A stretch of 64,000 nt of DNA from Oreocharis arfaki (Eukaryota > Chordata > Aves > Passeriformes > Paramythiidae): the NCBI GenBank assembly GCA_013398015.1, contig VZRR01013710.1, positions 62,001 to 126,000 on the forward strand, given 5' to 3'. Below the pieces are notes generated by a model. It ran no database searches. It had not been told where the DNA came from and worked only from the letters and a program-made list of their open reading frames with translations. Both the position numbers and the translations under genes were made by a program. Within the stretch, counting starts at the first letter, position 1. Each line of letters begins with the position of its first letter. Shown one piece after another: positions 63,711 through 64,000 of this stretch.

Positions 63711-64000
63711 TTTGCAATGTTAGAGAAAAATCAATCTAGTCGTTTTTGCAGTACAAAAATGTTTTTATTTCTGGGAAAATGCTTTTTTTGCAGTTCGTTG
63801 ATATTTTCTAAATGTGATGATATGAAACAAATCCTGTACAAACAGTATTTAGTATCAAAACCCTACTAAAGTGACAGGTCATGTGTTAGGAGCTCTTAGA
63901 GTTCAAAATCTTAGGAAACACAGGTATTGTCCATATTACTGGATAAGCATCTATCTAAAAGATCAGTGAAAAAATACATTTCAAACCACTGCTACTTGTG
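63711..64000. other. AT-rich DNA, no feature seen
   Basis: Short AT-rich flank after the CR1 tail, with nothing recognised. Confidence 0.5.

Overview
The window looks like a gene desert or long intron from a bird genome, most likely a songbird. The evidence is AT-rich, low-coding DNA carrying CR1 LINE fragments with the avian 3' tail (ATTCTRTG-type microsatellite) in both orientations, plus several avian endogenous-retrovirus LTRs. Two single N calls (29476 and 32594) fit a draft assembly. No bacterial, phage or operon-like organisation was seen. No host protein-coding exon, rRNA or tRNA could be supported. Nearly all ORFs are short chance frames with stops typical of AT-rich DNA.

Layout. 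1-480 is unique AT-rich DNA. A CR1 3' end lies at 481-702 and an LTR at about 990-1405. A long unremarkable AT-rich stretch runs to 11472, then an antisense CR1 (11473-11950). A clean solo LTR with a 6-bp target-site duplication sits at 14582-14928, and an exact 25-nt copy of its 5' terminus lies at 12720-12744. At 21690-22007 there is the 3' part of an ERVL-like LTR, followed by a possible decayed retroviral remnant with the window's longest ORF (22330-22950). A CpG-rich LTR at about 28602-29132 is followed by a second CpG-rich patch (29225-29475). Antisense CR1 ORF2 sequence (31505-32045) is followed by another LTR (about 32253-32760). The most unusual element is the LTR at about 36455-37099. 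Its core (CCAAT box, TATA box, polyadenylation signal) is tandemly duplicated, and a 9-bp direct repeat flanks it. Further right are a CR1 3' end (38800-38957), a TA/CA microsatellite (39076-39256), an ERVL-like LTR broken by a nested CR1 scrap (47393-48082), a GC-rich but CpG-poor block (53861-54262), another CR1 (55842-56040) and the longest CR1 copy (62935-63710).

How it works together. There is no gene network to describe. The readable content is a layered record of retroelement insertions in otherwise unannotated DNA. Any functional content is most likely regulatory: LTR promoters and polyA sites, a triple GAAACT interferon-response-like motif at 30143-30160, and several stretches that read like candidate conserved noncoding elements but need alignment to other birds. 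All family names are recognition by eye, without a database search.
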